A stretch of DNA of 64,000 nucleotides from Nocardioides islandensis (GCF_015352455.1 NZ_JADKPN010000013.1:1-64000), one strand, 5' to 3'. Shown: positions 52,806 to 61,319, counted from the first letter of the stretch. The notes: generated by a model not told the origin, from the letters alone. Program-made: numbers and translations.

Positions 52806-55800
52806 GTGTCCCTGGACTTCGGGATCGGGAAGGACGGAGCGGGCCGTGCTGTCGTGTCGGCGTCGTTCGTCCTGGCCCGGGCGCCGTCCCCCCCGGACAG
52901 GCTCAGCAGCCTGGTCACGCATGCCACCGTGGCACTCGACCTGGTGGCCACGGCCCAGGACATCGTCCTGGCGCGCACGCGTGCCACGGCCCTGCTGGCG
53001 AACGGTCCGGCCCGCGCCGTTGCAACGGGCCCGTTCGGGCAGGTGTCCCTGTCGTTCACGGGGCAGGACGACGAGGCCGGCGAGCTGTTGCGCTGCCTGG
53101 TCGAGCGCAGCGGCGGACCCACCCTGCGGATGGAGGCGATGACCGCGCCCGGACCAGGAGTGACCCGCAGGGTCAGCATCCAGCTCGGCCGGCTCTGGGA
53201 GCTCCTGTCCGACCGACTCGGGGACAGTCGGCAGGTGCGCCGCGTCGAGCTGGAGCGACACCTCGGCGACCTGGTGGAGAGCGGGGCCGTCGGGCTCGTG
53301 GAGACGCCGACGTCGCAGGCCGCTCGCGCCGCCGTCGTGGACGTCGTCGTACGTCGGGCCGTCGGCGTGCTCGTTCCCCAGGAGAGCCTCGTGCCACCTC
53401 CGCCCGGCGAGGAGACCTACCGCCTGACGGACCGGCCTCCTGGCGACATGAGCATCACGGCCATGGTCACGGTGCCAGGTGGTCCGGGAGCAGTGCTGGT
53501 GTCCGAGAAGACGCTCGGCGACCTCGTGGCCGAGGCCGGCGCGGACCCGGCGTCGTTCGTCAGCCTGGTCACCACGGCCGGGGGGCGGCTCACCGGACTC
53601 GTCCCGAGTCGCCGGTTGTCGGCCCGCGCCGGTCCGTCGGACCGACTCCTGATGGTCCAGGCCGCCGGTCGGCTCCAACCCCTCGTGCTTGCCGCGGGCG
53701 GGAGCCAGGACCGTCCCGTGGTGGCGAGCGCGCTGCGGCCAGATGTGCACGTGGCCATCGCGAACTCGCTGCCGCTGGCCGTGTTCACGCCCGACGAGCA
53801 GCAGCAGCCGGGCCCGGTCGTCGGGGCCGAGCACCCGGCGTACTGGCCCGACCGGGTCGATGGCTCCTTCTGGTACGTCCCCGAGCTGACGTTTCTCGCC
53901 CCCCAGGCGAACCAGGCACCGGCGGACTCGCCGTTCCTGTTCGACGTGACCCCCACCGGTCACGGCCTGGACGGCAGCGCGGGTCTCGAGGCGACGGTCA
54001 CCCTGACCATCGGGACCCGGATGCCCGACGACGTGCGAGCGGCCTGGGAGGCCGCGGGAAGCCCGACGGTGAAGCCGGTGGCGAGCGAGGACCTCACGGT
54101 CCAGCTCGGGGTGCCGTTCCGCGACCAGAACGGGACCGCGCAGATCCAGTTCCACCTGGCCGAAAGTGCGTCCCCGAGCGCGGACTACGGCACCGACACG
54201 GGTCGACTCGTCGCCGTCTTCCGGCTGGCAGACCAGTGGGCGCGGATGGCCTACGGAGCCATGTCGACCCCCGGTTTCCAGGCCGAACCGGCGCGAGTCG
54301 TGGTGACCGCGGGCTACCACGGCTGGGTCCACAAGGGCGGGTTCTTCCCCGTCGTCCAACCGGACAAGATCGCCGTGGTCCTGAAGCCCGAGGCGCAGGT
54401 CCTGGCCGCGCTCAGGCCGCCGGCGCTCCGCGCGGCACCGGGCGAGCCGGGCACGAACGAACCGCAGCCCCGTTGGAACGTCGGCATCGCCGCCTCGCAG
54501 GTGGGTGCGCTGGCCAAGGCCGGCATCACGGTCGAGCCCCGGCTCAACGCCAACGTCGCCCTGATCGCGGCCTGGAACAGGGGCCGGTACGAGTGGACCA
54601 GGTTCAACGCCGCCAGCTCGGTGCCCGCATTGGTGCCGTGCGCCGACCACGGGAACCTGTACCGCCGCGTGGTGGCGGGGGAGGAGCCCGTTGGCGTCGG
54701 CTGCCAGGACGTCCTCAAGCTCGGGCAGGCGGAGTTCCGCACGCACGAGCCGATCACGGTGGCGGCGGCGCGAGGGTACGGCAAGGTGCTGCGGTCACTG
54801 ACGCGGCCGGGGCACTACGTACTGGTCCCGGACCGCTACCTCGCCGGGCGGTTCGGGAGCGGTGACGGCGGCCGCGCGTACGACCCACAGCTGCTGCTGA
54901 CGTCCGTGCTGGACGACGAGACAGCCGCACTCCGGGCGGTGCTGGCGGCGACGCTGGAGGCCGACGTACCGCCGGCCGTGCGCACGGCGATCGTGGACGA
55001 GCTGCACGCTCGCAGCCCCGAGGTGACGCTCGACCTGCCGTGGGCGGCCGGACTGACCCAGCAGGTGAGCCTGGCCGTCCCGGGACACGGTGACGTCCAG
55101 TGCGTGCCGACGCCGACGGGCTTCACGATCATGCTGACGCTCGACGTCTCCGACTTCCTCGTCGTCAAGGCGATGCTGGAGACGGCGGGGCTCATCGGTG
55201 GTGCGGTGTTGACGCTGCCCGACAGGGTCACGGTGTCCAGCACGCTCGAGCTGAGCCTGCGGCACGTGACCGGGCCCTACGACGGTGGGCCGGTGTCTCT
55301 CACCCGCGACAACGGCCGGGTCGAGCTCACCAACCGGATCGGGTCCCGGGTCTCGGTGACCTCGCTCCGGGCCGCGGGCGGAAGCGAGATCGCGGTCGGG
55401 AAGGTCCTGGCAACGGGGGAGTCGGTGTCCGTGTCGGCGGCCCGCCCGGACCATGGCGAGTACGACGTGGTCAGCGTCGTCGAGGCCGGCCACGACACCC
55501 TCGACGAGGTCCGGGTGTACGTGGAGGACCTCGAGGTCGAGATCGTCGTCGTGCTGGCGGGCAACCTCGGGAGCGCTGTTGCGTTGGAGGTGGCCACCAC
55601 GTTCCAGGGCCACTCCGAGACGGATCCGGTCGTCCTCACCGCGACCCACAAGCAGGAGTCGCGTCGTTTCCTCCTGCCGCTCACGGCGTACGTCGCCGAC
55701 CCCACCCTCCAGCTCGTGAGCACCGCCGTCGCCGCCGACGGCACCCGCACCTCAGGCGCTCCTCTCGAGTGGGCCCTGCGCAGGCAAGGAGCGGTGATCC

Positions 55801-55829
55801 CCGTGACCGTCCCGTCGCCCGACGCGTGA
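52806..55829 (+). CDS. Very large beta-rich protein of unknown function (1007 aa), second gene of caspase cluster
   Basis: No family is recognised and no signal peptide or membrane helix is seen. The N-terminal part (MSLDFGIGKDGAGRAVVSAS, VSLSFTGQDDEAGELLRCLV) is beta/alpha; a middle region carries aromatic-rich strands (YWPDRVDGSFWYVPELTFLA, VVVTAGYHGWVHKGGFFPVV); the end is again an Ig-like module (VEIVVVLAGNLGSAVALEVA, RRFLLPLTAYVADPTLQLVS) closing with WALRRQGAVIPVTVP. That ending resembles the C-terminal module of the previous protein (W-x-G-x-V-I-TVP), so the two may be related partners. The GTG start is 12 bases after the previous stop. Confidence 0.72.
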   Translation: MSLDFGIGKDGAGRAVVSASFVLARAPSPPDRLSSLVTHATVALDLVATAQDIVLARTRATALLANGPARAVATGPFGQVSLSFTGQDDEAGELLRCLVERSGGPTLRMEAMTAPGPGVTRRVSIQLGRLWELLSDRLGDSRQVRRVELERHLGDLVESGAVGLVETPTSQAARAAVVDVVVRRAVGVLVPQESLVPPPPGEETYRLTDRPPGDMSITAMVTVPGGPGAVLVSEKTLGDLVAEAGADPASFVSLVTTAGGRLTGLVPSRRLSARAGPSDRLLMVQAAGRLQPLVLAAGGSQDRPVVASALRPDVHVAIANSLPLAVFTPDEQQQPGPVVGAEHPAYWPDRVDGSFWYVPELTFLAPQANQAPADSPFLFDVTPTGHGLDGSAGLEATVTLTIGTRMPDDVRAAWEAAGSPTVKPVASEDLTVQLGVPFRDQNGTAQIQFHLAESASPSADYGTDTGRLVAVFRLADQWARMAYGAMSTPGFQAEPARVVVTAGYHGWVHKGGFFPVVQPDKIAVVLKPEAQVLAALRPPALRAAPGEPGTNEPQPRWNVGIAASQVGALAKAGITVEPRLNANVALIAAWNRGRYEWTRFNAASSVPALVPCADHGNLYRRVVAGEEPVGVGCQDVLKLGQAEFRTHEPITVAAARGYGKVLRSLTRPGHYVLVPDRYLAGRFGSGDGGRAYDPQLLLTSVLDDETAALRAVLAATLEADVPPAVRTAIVDELHARSPEVTLDLPWAAGLTQQVSLAVPGHGDVQCVPTPTGFTIMLTLDVSDFLVVKAMLETAGLIGGAVLTLPDRVTVSSTLELSLRHVTGPYDGGPVSLTRDNGRVELTNRIGSRVSVTSLRAAGGSEIAVGKVLATGESVSVSAARPDHGEYDVVSVVEAGHDTLDEVRVYVEDLEVEIVVVLAGNLGSAVALEVATTFQGHSETDPVVLTATHKQESRRFLLPLTAYVADPTLQLVSTAVAADGTRTSGAPLEWALRRQGAVIPVTVPSPDA

Positions 55830-55872
55830 CGAGCGCACAACGTCCCAGCCAACAACCTCGAAGGAGACCGTG

Positions 55873-57639
55873 ATGTCCGGTTACTCGCTGCACATCGGCC
55901 TGAACCACTGCGACCCCAACGCCTACCCCGGCTGGGACTCGACGCTCAGTGGCTGCATCAACGACGCGAACTCCATGATGCAGCTCGCCTCGACCGCGGG
56001 CTTCCGGACCCGGCGGATGATCGACGGCGAGGCCACGTCCAACGCGGTGCTCAGCGCGATCGGCAACCTCGGCCGCACCTGCCAGCCCGGGGACATCGCG
56101 CTCATCAGCTACTCCGGCCACGGTGGCCAGGTGCCCGACACCAACGGCGACGAGGACGACGGCCAGGACGAGACATGGGTGCTCTACGACCGGCAGGTCG
56201 CGGACGACGAGCTGAACCAGGTGTACTCGCAGTTCGCGGCGGGGGTCCGGATCCTGGTGGTCAGTGACAGCTGCCACAGCGGCACCGTCGCCCGTCAGGT
56301 GATCAACCTCGCCACCCGTCACGCGGTCGCCACCAACCAGGTCGGCAAGGACCTGTGGCCGGTCGGCGTGACGGTCGAGGAGGCCAAGCCCCGCTTCATG
56401 CCCTACTCGATCGCCAAGCTGGACGCGGATCGGAAGAAGAGCGTCTACAGCCTGGTCCAGACGCTCACCCGCAACTCGAAGAATCCCGACCTGGCGGCAT
56501 CGCTGATCCTGCTGTCCGGGTGCCAGGACAACCAGACGTCCTTCGACGGCACCGTCAACGGCGCCTTCACGACGGCACTGCTCCAGGTGTGGAACCAGGG
56601 ACGGTTCTCCGGTGACTACCGCTCCTTCCACACCGCGATCCAGGCCCGGATGCCGGCCGATCAGACGCCGAACTTCTACACCCTCGGAGACGTGTCGACG
56701 TACCAGACGCAACGGCCCTTCTCACTCGACGCGAGCTCGAGTGGCTCGTCAGGACCGACCGGCGCCACGAGGCCGCAGCTGCAGCAGGGATCCCGTGGCC
56801 CGGACGTGGTCTATCTGCAGCAACGGCTGGCCGTGCACGGATACCCACTCGGTGCGGACGGCATCTTCGGGGCCGCGACCGCCCAGGCGGTGCGGACGTT
56901 CCAGACGACCAAGGGCATCACCGCCGACGGGATCGTCGGTCCCGTCACCTGGCGGGCCCTCGAGGCCTCCCCGCCGGACGTGGGGACCAGCGGTACGTGG
57001 GACACCGGCGGCGGTCAGGACGACGGCGGCTGGGACGGCGGTGGCGGCGGTCAGGACGGCGGCGGCTGGGACGGCGGCGGCGGTGACGGCGGTGACGGTG
57101 GTGGCGGCGGTCAGGACGACGGCGGCTGGGACGGCGGCTGGGACGGCGGCGGCGACGGCGGCGGCGGTCAGGACGACGGCGGCTGGGACGGCGGCGACGG
57201 CGGCGGCGACGGCGGCGGCGGTCAGGACGACGGCGGCTGGGACGGCGGCGACGGCGGCGACGGCGGCGGCGGTCAGGACGACGGCGGCTGGGACGGCGGC
57301 GACGGCGGCGACGGCGGCGGCGGTCAGGACGACGGCGGCTGGGACGGCGGCGACGGCGACGGCGGCGACGGCGGTCAGGACGACGGCGGCGGCTGGGGAG
57401 ACGACCGCGCCGCGCGATCGGGGCCGGCCGCGACCGCGCGCCCGGTGGTCCGCCAGGGGGACAGCGGCCAGCACGTGCGCACAGCCCAGAGCTGCCTGCG
57501 CACGCACGGCTACCGCGGTCCGGTGGACGGCAGGTTCACCGCGCGCATGGCCACCGCCGTCAGGATCTTCCAGAAGAGCCAGGGCCTGCCGAACAGCGGT
57601 GTGATCGACCAGGCGACCTGGCGTGCCATCGAGTGCTGA
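55873..57639 (+). CDS. Caspase-family peptidase with two peptidoglycan-binding domains
   Basis: A 588-residue C14-type protein. The caspase domain (1-285) has the catalytic His83 in ALISYSGHGGQVPDTNGDED and Cys134 in RILVVSDSCHSGTVA, preceded by the LSGCINDANSM start motif. A PG_binding_1 domain follows (LQQGSRGPDVVYLQQRLAVH, 302-364), then a Gly/Asp/Trp repeat (376-510) and a second PG_binding_1 domain (VVRQGDSGQHVRTAQSCLRT, 523-587). There is no signal peptide although both ends bind cell wall. AAGGAG before the ATG at 55873 sets the start. It should cleave proteins after an activating signal; the substrate is unknown, its two large neighbours being candidates. Confidence 0.88.
   Translation: MSGYSLHIGLNHCDPNAYPGWDSTLSGCINDANSMMQLASTAGFRTRRMIDGEATSNAVLSAIGNLGRTCQPGDIALISYSGHGGQVPDTNGDEDDGQDETWVLYDRQVADDELNQVYSQFAAGVRILVVSDSCHSGTVARQVINLATRHAVATNQVGKDLWPVGVTVEEAKPRFMPYSIAKLDADRKKSVYSLVQTLTRNSKNPDLAASLILLSGCQDNQTSFDGTVNGAFTTALLQVWNQGRFSGDYRSFHTAIQARMPADQTPNFYTLGDVSTYQTQRPFSLDASSSGSSGPTGATRPQLQQGSRGPDVVYLQQRLAVHGYPLGADGIFGAATAQAVRTFQTTKGITADGIVGPVTWRALEASPPDVGTSGTWDTGGGQDDGGWDGGGGGQDGGGWDGGGGDGGDGGGGGQDDGGWDGGWDGGGDGGGGQDDGGWDGGDGGGDGGGGQDDGGWDGGDGGDGGGGQDDGGWDGGDGGDGGGGQDDGGWDGGDGDGGDGGQDDGGGWGDDRAARSGPAATARPVVRQGDSGQHVRTAQSCLRTHGYRGPVDGRFTARMATAVRIFQKSQGLPNSGVIDQATWRAIEC
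56998..57402 (+). repeat. Tandem repeat encoding Gln-Asp-Asp-Gly-Gly-Trp-Asp-Gly-Gly units
   Basis: Eight units beginning GGTCAGGACGACGGCGGC or a close variant occur inside the caspase gene, with spacing that varies through short GGCGAC insertions. Each unit encodes Q-D-D/G-G-G-W-D-G-G plus a Gly/Asp stretch. The tract is a flexible, acidic, Trp-bearing linker between two cell-wall-binding domains. Unit length heterogeneity suggests recent slippage. Confidence 0.9.
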
Positions 57640-57642
57640 GCG

Positions 57643-58440
57643 ATGGACGCCACCACCCCGGGGGCCCCGGCTGAGCCACCGTCGGGCGACGAGGAGTGGG
57701 GTCCCTTCGAGGCCGATCCCCCCGCGCCGACCCCATCGTCGCGCGCCCAGCCTGTCGGCGCCGACACCCGCGAGGGCAGACCCCCCGAACGAGGCATCCC
57801 CAAGCTGGTGAACACCGTGTTCGGGGCCGCCCAGACGACGTTCCTGTTGTCCGTCCTCGTGATGTGCGCCGTCCCGGCGCTGGCCATCCTGATGTTCTCC
57901 TCGAACCTCGAGCACGGCCGTTGGTCGGTGTTCGCGGTCGGGATCGTGATCTCCGCGGCGGGATTCGTGTCCGGGGGGCTGCTCGGCTTCTTGTTCGCCC
58001 TGCCCCGGAGCACCACCGTGGCCGGGTCGTCAGGCAACACCACCGTGGCGATCACCGTGCGCCCCAACACCAACCTCGAGGACGTCTCCGACTGGCTGAC
58101 CAAGATCATCGTGGGCGTGACGCTGATCCAGATCGGCAAGGCCGACACGGCACTGGGCTTCCTGTTCACGCGGACCGGCGACGCCATGGGAGGCGGCCCG
58201 TCCGCGACCACCTTCTCCGCATGCCTGCTCGTCTACTCCTTCGCCTGCGGCCTGATGGGCGGCTGGGTGGCCACTCGGCTGTTCATCGGGCGCTGGATGC
58301 AGGCCGCGGACCAGCCGCTCGCCGAGGCGCAACAGGTGGCTCGATCGCTGGGAGGTTCCGACGCCGCCGCCCCGATCAGGGACCAGCGCGACGCCGTCCG
58401 GGCCGTGCGGGCGGCTGCGGATAAGAAGGCGTCGGGCTGA
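57643..58440 (+). CDS. Four-helix membrane protein, last gene of caspase cluster
   Basis: A 265-residue protein with a Pro/Glu-rich cytoplasmic N-terminus (1-52) and about four membrane helices: TTFLLSVLVMCAVPALAILM, FAVGIVISAAGFVSGGLLGF, WLTKIIVGVTLIQIGKADTA and FSACLLVYSFACGLMGGWVA. The segment GGLLGFLFALPRS followed by PNTNLEDVSDWLTKIIVGVT resembles a family of small bacterial membrane proteins found near conflict/signalling genes; I recall this pattern but cannot name a function. The C-terminus is a helical cytoplasmic tail. It begins three bases after the caspase stop without a clear ribosome-binding site, so it is coupled to the caspase. Confidence 0.72.
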   Translation: MDATTPGAPAEPPSGDEEWGPFEADPPAPTPSSRAQPVGADTREGRPPERGIPKLVNTVFGAAQTTFLLSVLVMCAVPALAILMFSSNLEHGRWSVFAVGIVISAAGFVSGGLLGFLFALPRSTTVAGSSGNTTVAITVRPNTNLEDVSDWLTKIIVGVTLIQIGKADTALGFLFTRTGDAMGGGPSATTFSACLLVYSFACGLMGGWVATRLFIGRWMQAADQPLAEAQQVARSLGGSDAAAPIRDQRDAVRAVRAAADKKASG

Positions 58441-58492
58441 CGCCTCCGAGTCTCTCGCCTACTGTGACCACCGCCGGTCGAAAGGGGTGAGG

Positions 58493-59767
58493 GTGAGGGA
58501 CCTCGACGACGTGGAGCTGCGGGCACTGGCGTTCGTGGACGAGCGCGAGATCGTGCGCGACCTGGTCGAGCTGGTCGCCGTCCCGTCGGTCAGCGGCCAC
58601 GACGCCGAGAGCGACATCGTGCACGCGCTCGCCGAGCGCCTCGGTGCGCTGGACCTGGAGCTGGACCTGTGGCCGCTGGACCTGCCGGCGCTGACGGCGC
58701 GCCCGGACTTCCCGGGCTGGGAGGTGCCGCGCACCGAGGCGTGGGGCCTCGTGGCGACGGCCGCGGACAGCCGCGAGACGAGTACGCCGGCGCTCGTCCT
58801 CCAGGGCCACGTGGACGTGGTGCCGCCCGGTGACCTGTCGCGGTGGAAGGGCGAGCCGTTCGCGCCGTACCTCGCGGACGGGCGCGTGCACGGACGCGGG
58901 ACGGTGGACATGAAGGGCGGGGTGGTCGCGGCGATCGCCGCCGTCCGGGCCGTGCGGGCCGCCGGTGTGCGGCTGCGCCGTCCGTACGCGCTGCACCTGG
59001 TCGTGGGGGAGGAGGACGGCGGCCTCGGCGCCTTCGGGACCCTGGCGCGTGGGCACCGAGGAGACGCGTGCATCATCGCGGAGCCCACCAGCGGCACCCT
59101 GACGACGGCCAACGCCGGCGCCCTCACGTTCGAGATCGTCGTCCCCGGGCTCGCGACGCACGCAAGCACGTCGTACGCCGGCGTCAGCGCGTTCGACGCC
59201 TACCTCGCCGTCCACGAGGCACTCTCCGACCTCGAGCGGCGCCGCAACGACCGGGTGCACCCGCTGATGAGCGAGTACCCGCTGGCCTACCCCTTGTCCG
59301 TCGGCCGCGTGACCTGTGGTGACTGGGCCAGCAGCGTGCCGGACCGGCTGGTGGCCGAGGGCAGGCTGGGCGTGGCGCTCGACGAGGACCCGGCCCTCGC
59401 GCGCACCGCCCTGGAGGAGGTCGTCGCGCAGGTGGCGAGCACCCACCCGTGGCTGCGCGACCACGCGCCGGCCGTGACCTGGACGGGCGGGCAGTTCGCC
59501 AGTGGCCGCTACGCCGGCGACGACGGTCACCTGGCGGGCATCGTGGCCCGGGCTCATGCCGACGTCACCGCCGGACCCGCGCCACGCGAGCGCGGCGCGC
59601 CGTACGGCAGCGACCTGCGGCTGTACGCGGACGCCGGCCTGCCGACCCTGCACTACGGCCCCGGCGACGTGCGGCTCGCCCACGGCCCGAACGAGTCGGT
59701 GCCGGTGACCGAGCTGGTCACGGTGGCCGAGGCGCTGACCCTGAGTCTCCTGCGCGCGAGCGGCTGA
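58493..59767 (+). CDS. M20-family metallopeptidase (ArgE/DapE-like)
   Basis: A 424-residue di-zinc amidohydrolase. Metal ligands appear in ALVLQGHVDVVPPGDLSRWK (His, near 105), GRGTVDMKGGVVAAIAAVRA (Asp), HLVVGEEDGGLGAFG (catalytic Glu pair) and the C-terminal YGPGDVRLAHGPNESVPVTE (His). It fits the acetylornithine deacetylase/succinyl-diaminopimelate desuccinylase group; the substrate is not determined. AAAGGGG at 58481-58487 favours GTG 58493 over GTG 58487. A TACTGT -10-like box lies at 58460-58465, so it is probably a unit separate from the caspase cluster. Confidence 0.9.
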   Translation: MRDLDDVELRALAFVDEREIVRDLVELVAVPSVSGHDAESDIVHALAERLGALDLELDLWPLDLPALTARPDFPGWEVPRTEAWGLVATAADSRETSTPALVLQGHVDVVPPGDLSRWKGEPFAPYLADGRVHGRGTVDMKGGVVAAIAAVRAVRAAGVRLRRPYALHLVVGEEDGGLGAFGTLARGHRGDACIIAEPTSGTLTTANAGALTFEIVVPGLATHASTSYAGVSAFDAYLAVHEALSDLERRRNDRVHPLMSEYPLAYPLSVGRVTCGDWASSVPDRLVAEGRLGVALDEDPALARTALEEVVAQVASTHPWLRDHAPAVTWTGGQFASGRYAGDDGHLAGIVARAHADVTAGPAPRERGAPYGSDLRLYADAGLPTLHYGPGDVRLAHGPNESVPVTELVTVAEALTLSLLRASG

Positions 59768-59852
59768 CGGAGCCCCTCCCAGGGATCCGCCCGCCCCCGA
59801 TGCAGACGAGAGCGGGCGGCCCAGGGACTGGGTAGGTCCCCCCCGTCGTGAC

Positions 59853-59872
59853 ACGCCCCGGCAACGGGGTGT
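59853..59872 (+). terminator. Putative terminator after the M20 peptidase
   Basis: CCCCG (59856-59860) and CGGGG (59865-59869) around a stable GCAA tetraloop, extended by a G-T and two Watson-Crick pairs. No T tract follows. Confidence 0.5.
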
Positions 59873-59971
59873 CCGGGACGAGTCTCGACCCTTCGAGAGT
59901 ACGGCGGCGCGCAGGCCGGGCCAAGGGTCGGGCAGGGCCTGTTTCCCGCTGCGAGGGGTGCCGGAGGAGCG

Positions 59972-60061
59972 CTAGGAGCGCACCCGCGACGCGCGGAAGA
60001 GCAGCCACAACGCACCGTCGGCGGCGCGCTGGAGCCACCTGTCGGAGCGTGGTCGTCTCAT
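59972..60061 (-). CDS. Possible 29-residue basic micro-protein
   Basis: An ATG at 60061 (minus strand) with GAGAGGC just before it opens a short frame of 29 codons: a basic N-terminus (MRRPRSDRW), a hydrophobic middle (LQRAADGALWLLFRA) and a basic end (SRVRS). The composition is that of a small amphipathic or membrane-associated peptide. No homologue is recalled, and a frame this short can occur by chance. Confidence 0.25.
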   Translation of the reverse strand: MRRPRSDRWLQRAADGALWLLFRASRVRS

Positions 60062-60144
60062 GCCTCTCAGGATGCGCGCGGGAGTGGTCCACGTACGTGT
60101 TTCCGGGCCGAATGACACGCCTGGGGCAGGGTCCCGCCCGAACG

Positions 60145-60179
60145 GGTGATTCACCGTTTCGCAAAGATCTGGCTAGCCT
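60145..60179 (+). promoter_or_regulatory. GH6 gene promoter with palindrome
   Basis: TAGCCT (60174-60179) ends six bases before the ATG at 60186, so the message should be leaderless. TTCACC (60150-60155) is a possible -35 with an 18-base spacer. It lies within the palindrome GGTGA-T-TCACC (60145-60155), which a sugar-responsive repressor could bind. Confidence 0.5.
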
Positions 60180-60185
60180 GGTCGC

Positions 60186-61319
60186 ATGCCGGTTCCCCCC
60201 GCCGGGCAGAAGTTTCGTCATGTCCTCTTCTCGAGTCTCGTGGCTCTCTTCGCCGTTGCCCCCCTCAGCGTCCCCACGACCACCCTCGACGCAGCGGCCG
60301 CCGCATCCCCTCCGGGTGCGCGACCGGTGGCGTCCCTGACCGCCGACAACCCGCTGGCCGGCCGCCACTGGGGCGTCTACCGCGGCCCGCTGGAACACTC
60401 CTGGCGCGCCTACCGCACCGCCAGCGGCGCCCAACGAACGCAGCTGGCCAAGATCGCCCTGCGACCCAAGGCCACCTGGTTCGGCCACTGGCTGCGCACC
60501 GACCGGGTCCACAAGAACGTCGCCGAGTACGTCGCGAACAGCCAGCACGGCGATCCCGAGGCGCTGGTGCAGATGGCCGTGTTCGCCCTCCAGCCGTGGG
60601 AGGGCGAGGCCTGCGACCGACTCCCGTCGACCGCCGAGCAGAACACCTACAAGCAGTGGGTCGACCAGGTCGCCGCCGGCATCGGCCAGGCGCACGTCGC
60701 CCTCGTGCTCCAACCGGACGCGCCGTTCGCCCTGTGCGCGCCCCACGGCTCGGACGTCTTCCTCGACCTCATGCGCTACGCCACCGAGCGGTTCGCCGGC
60801 CAGCCCAACACCAGCGTCTACATCGAGGCCGGCGCCGCCGACTGGCTGCGCGACGACGTGTCCAAGGCGCTGAAGATCCTGCTGCCCGCGGGCATCCGGT
60901 CCGCGCGCGGGTTCGCGCTCAACAGCACGCACTACGACTCGACCGAGCGTCAGGTGCGGTTCGCGGCAGCGATCTCCCAGGCGCTGGCGGCCCGCGGGAT
61001 CCCGGGCAAGTACGCCGTGGTGAACACCGCCCAGAACGGCAAGCCGTTCACGGGCTACGAGTACGACGGCCCCAACTACGACAACGCGCGGGCGTGCGCC
61101 GACCGCGACGACGCCCGGTGCGTGACGCTGGGCATCCCGCCGACCACCGACGTCGCCGACCCTGCCTGGGGTCTGCCGTCGGACGCGGCGGCCGCCGCCT
61201 CGGCGTACGTCGACGCGTACCTGTGGTTCGGACGGCCGTGGCTGTACAACCAGGCGCAGGGCTGGGACCAGCAGCGCGCGCTCAGCATCGCCCGCTCCAC
61301 GCCGTACCCCGGACCGTAG
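60186..61319 (+). CDS. Secreted glycoside hydrolase family 6 protein
   Basis: The 377-residue protein has a signal peptide (FRHVLFSSLVALFAVAPLSV then PTTTLDAAAAASP) and then the actinobacterial GH6 pattern: NPLAGRHWGVYRGPLEHSWR, KIALRPKATWFGHWL, VQMAVFALQPWEGEACDRLP, HVALVLQPDAPFALCAP, TSVYIEAGAADWL, ARGFALNSTHY, KYAVVNTAQNGKPF and CVTLGIPPTTDVADPAWGLP. GH6 enzymes are inverting beta-1,4-glucanases. The region where the general-acid Asp (DRD) is normally found reads PWEGEACDR, so activity or catalytic layout may differ. No carbohydrate-binding module is attached. Confidence 0.88.
   Translation: MPVPPAGQKFRHVLFSSLVALFAVAPLSVPTTTLDAAAAASPPGARPVASLTADNPLAGRHWGVYRGPLEHSWRAYRTASGAQRTQLAKIALRPKATWFGHWLRTDRVHKNVAEYVANSQHGDPEALVQMAVFALQPWEGEACDRLPSTAEQNTYKQWVDQVAAGIGQAHVALVLQPDAPFALCAPHGSDVFLDLMRYATERFAGQPNTSVYIEAGAADWLRDDVSKALKILLPAGIRSARGFALNSTHYDSTERQVRFAAAISQALAARGIPGKYAVVNTAQNGKPFTGYEYDGPNYDNARACADRDDARCVTLGIPPTTDVADPAWGLPSDAAAAASAYVDAYLWFGRPWLYNQAQGWDQQRALSIARSTPYPGP

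Larger units (their letters stand above)
59768..60185. other. Intergenic region with hairpins and one possible micro-ORF
   Basis: The 418-base gap holds a GC hairpin at 59853-59872 (CCCCG/CGGGG with GCAA loop), a likely terminator for the M20 gene, a smaller one at 59883-59898 (TCTCGA/TCGAGA), a possible 29-codon minus-strand ORF at 59972-60061 and the GH6 promoter region. Nothing else is supported. Confidence 0.6.

Noticed and set aside
51221..54865. 1214-codon plus-strand frame overlapping the 733 and 1007 aa genes
   Set aside because: Its translation is Arg/Gly/Pro/Ala-rich with no domain, and the two smaller frames have good start sites and structured proteins.
57006..57400. Repeat tract in the caspase gene as an assembly artefact
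   Set aside because: The frame stays open, the units differ from each other, and the downstream peptidoglycan-binding domain is intact.
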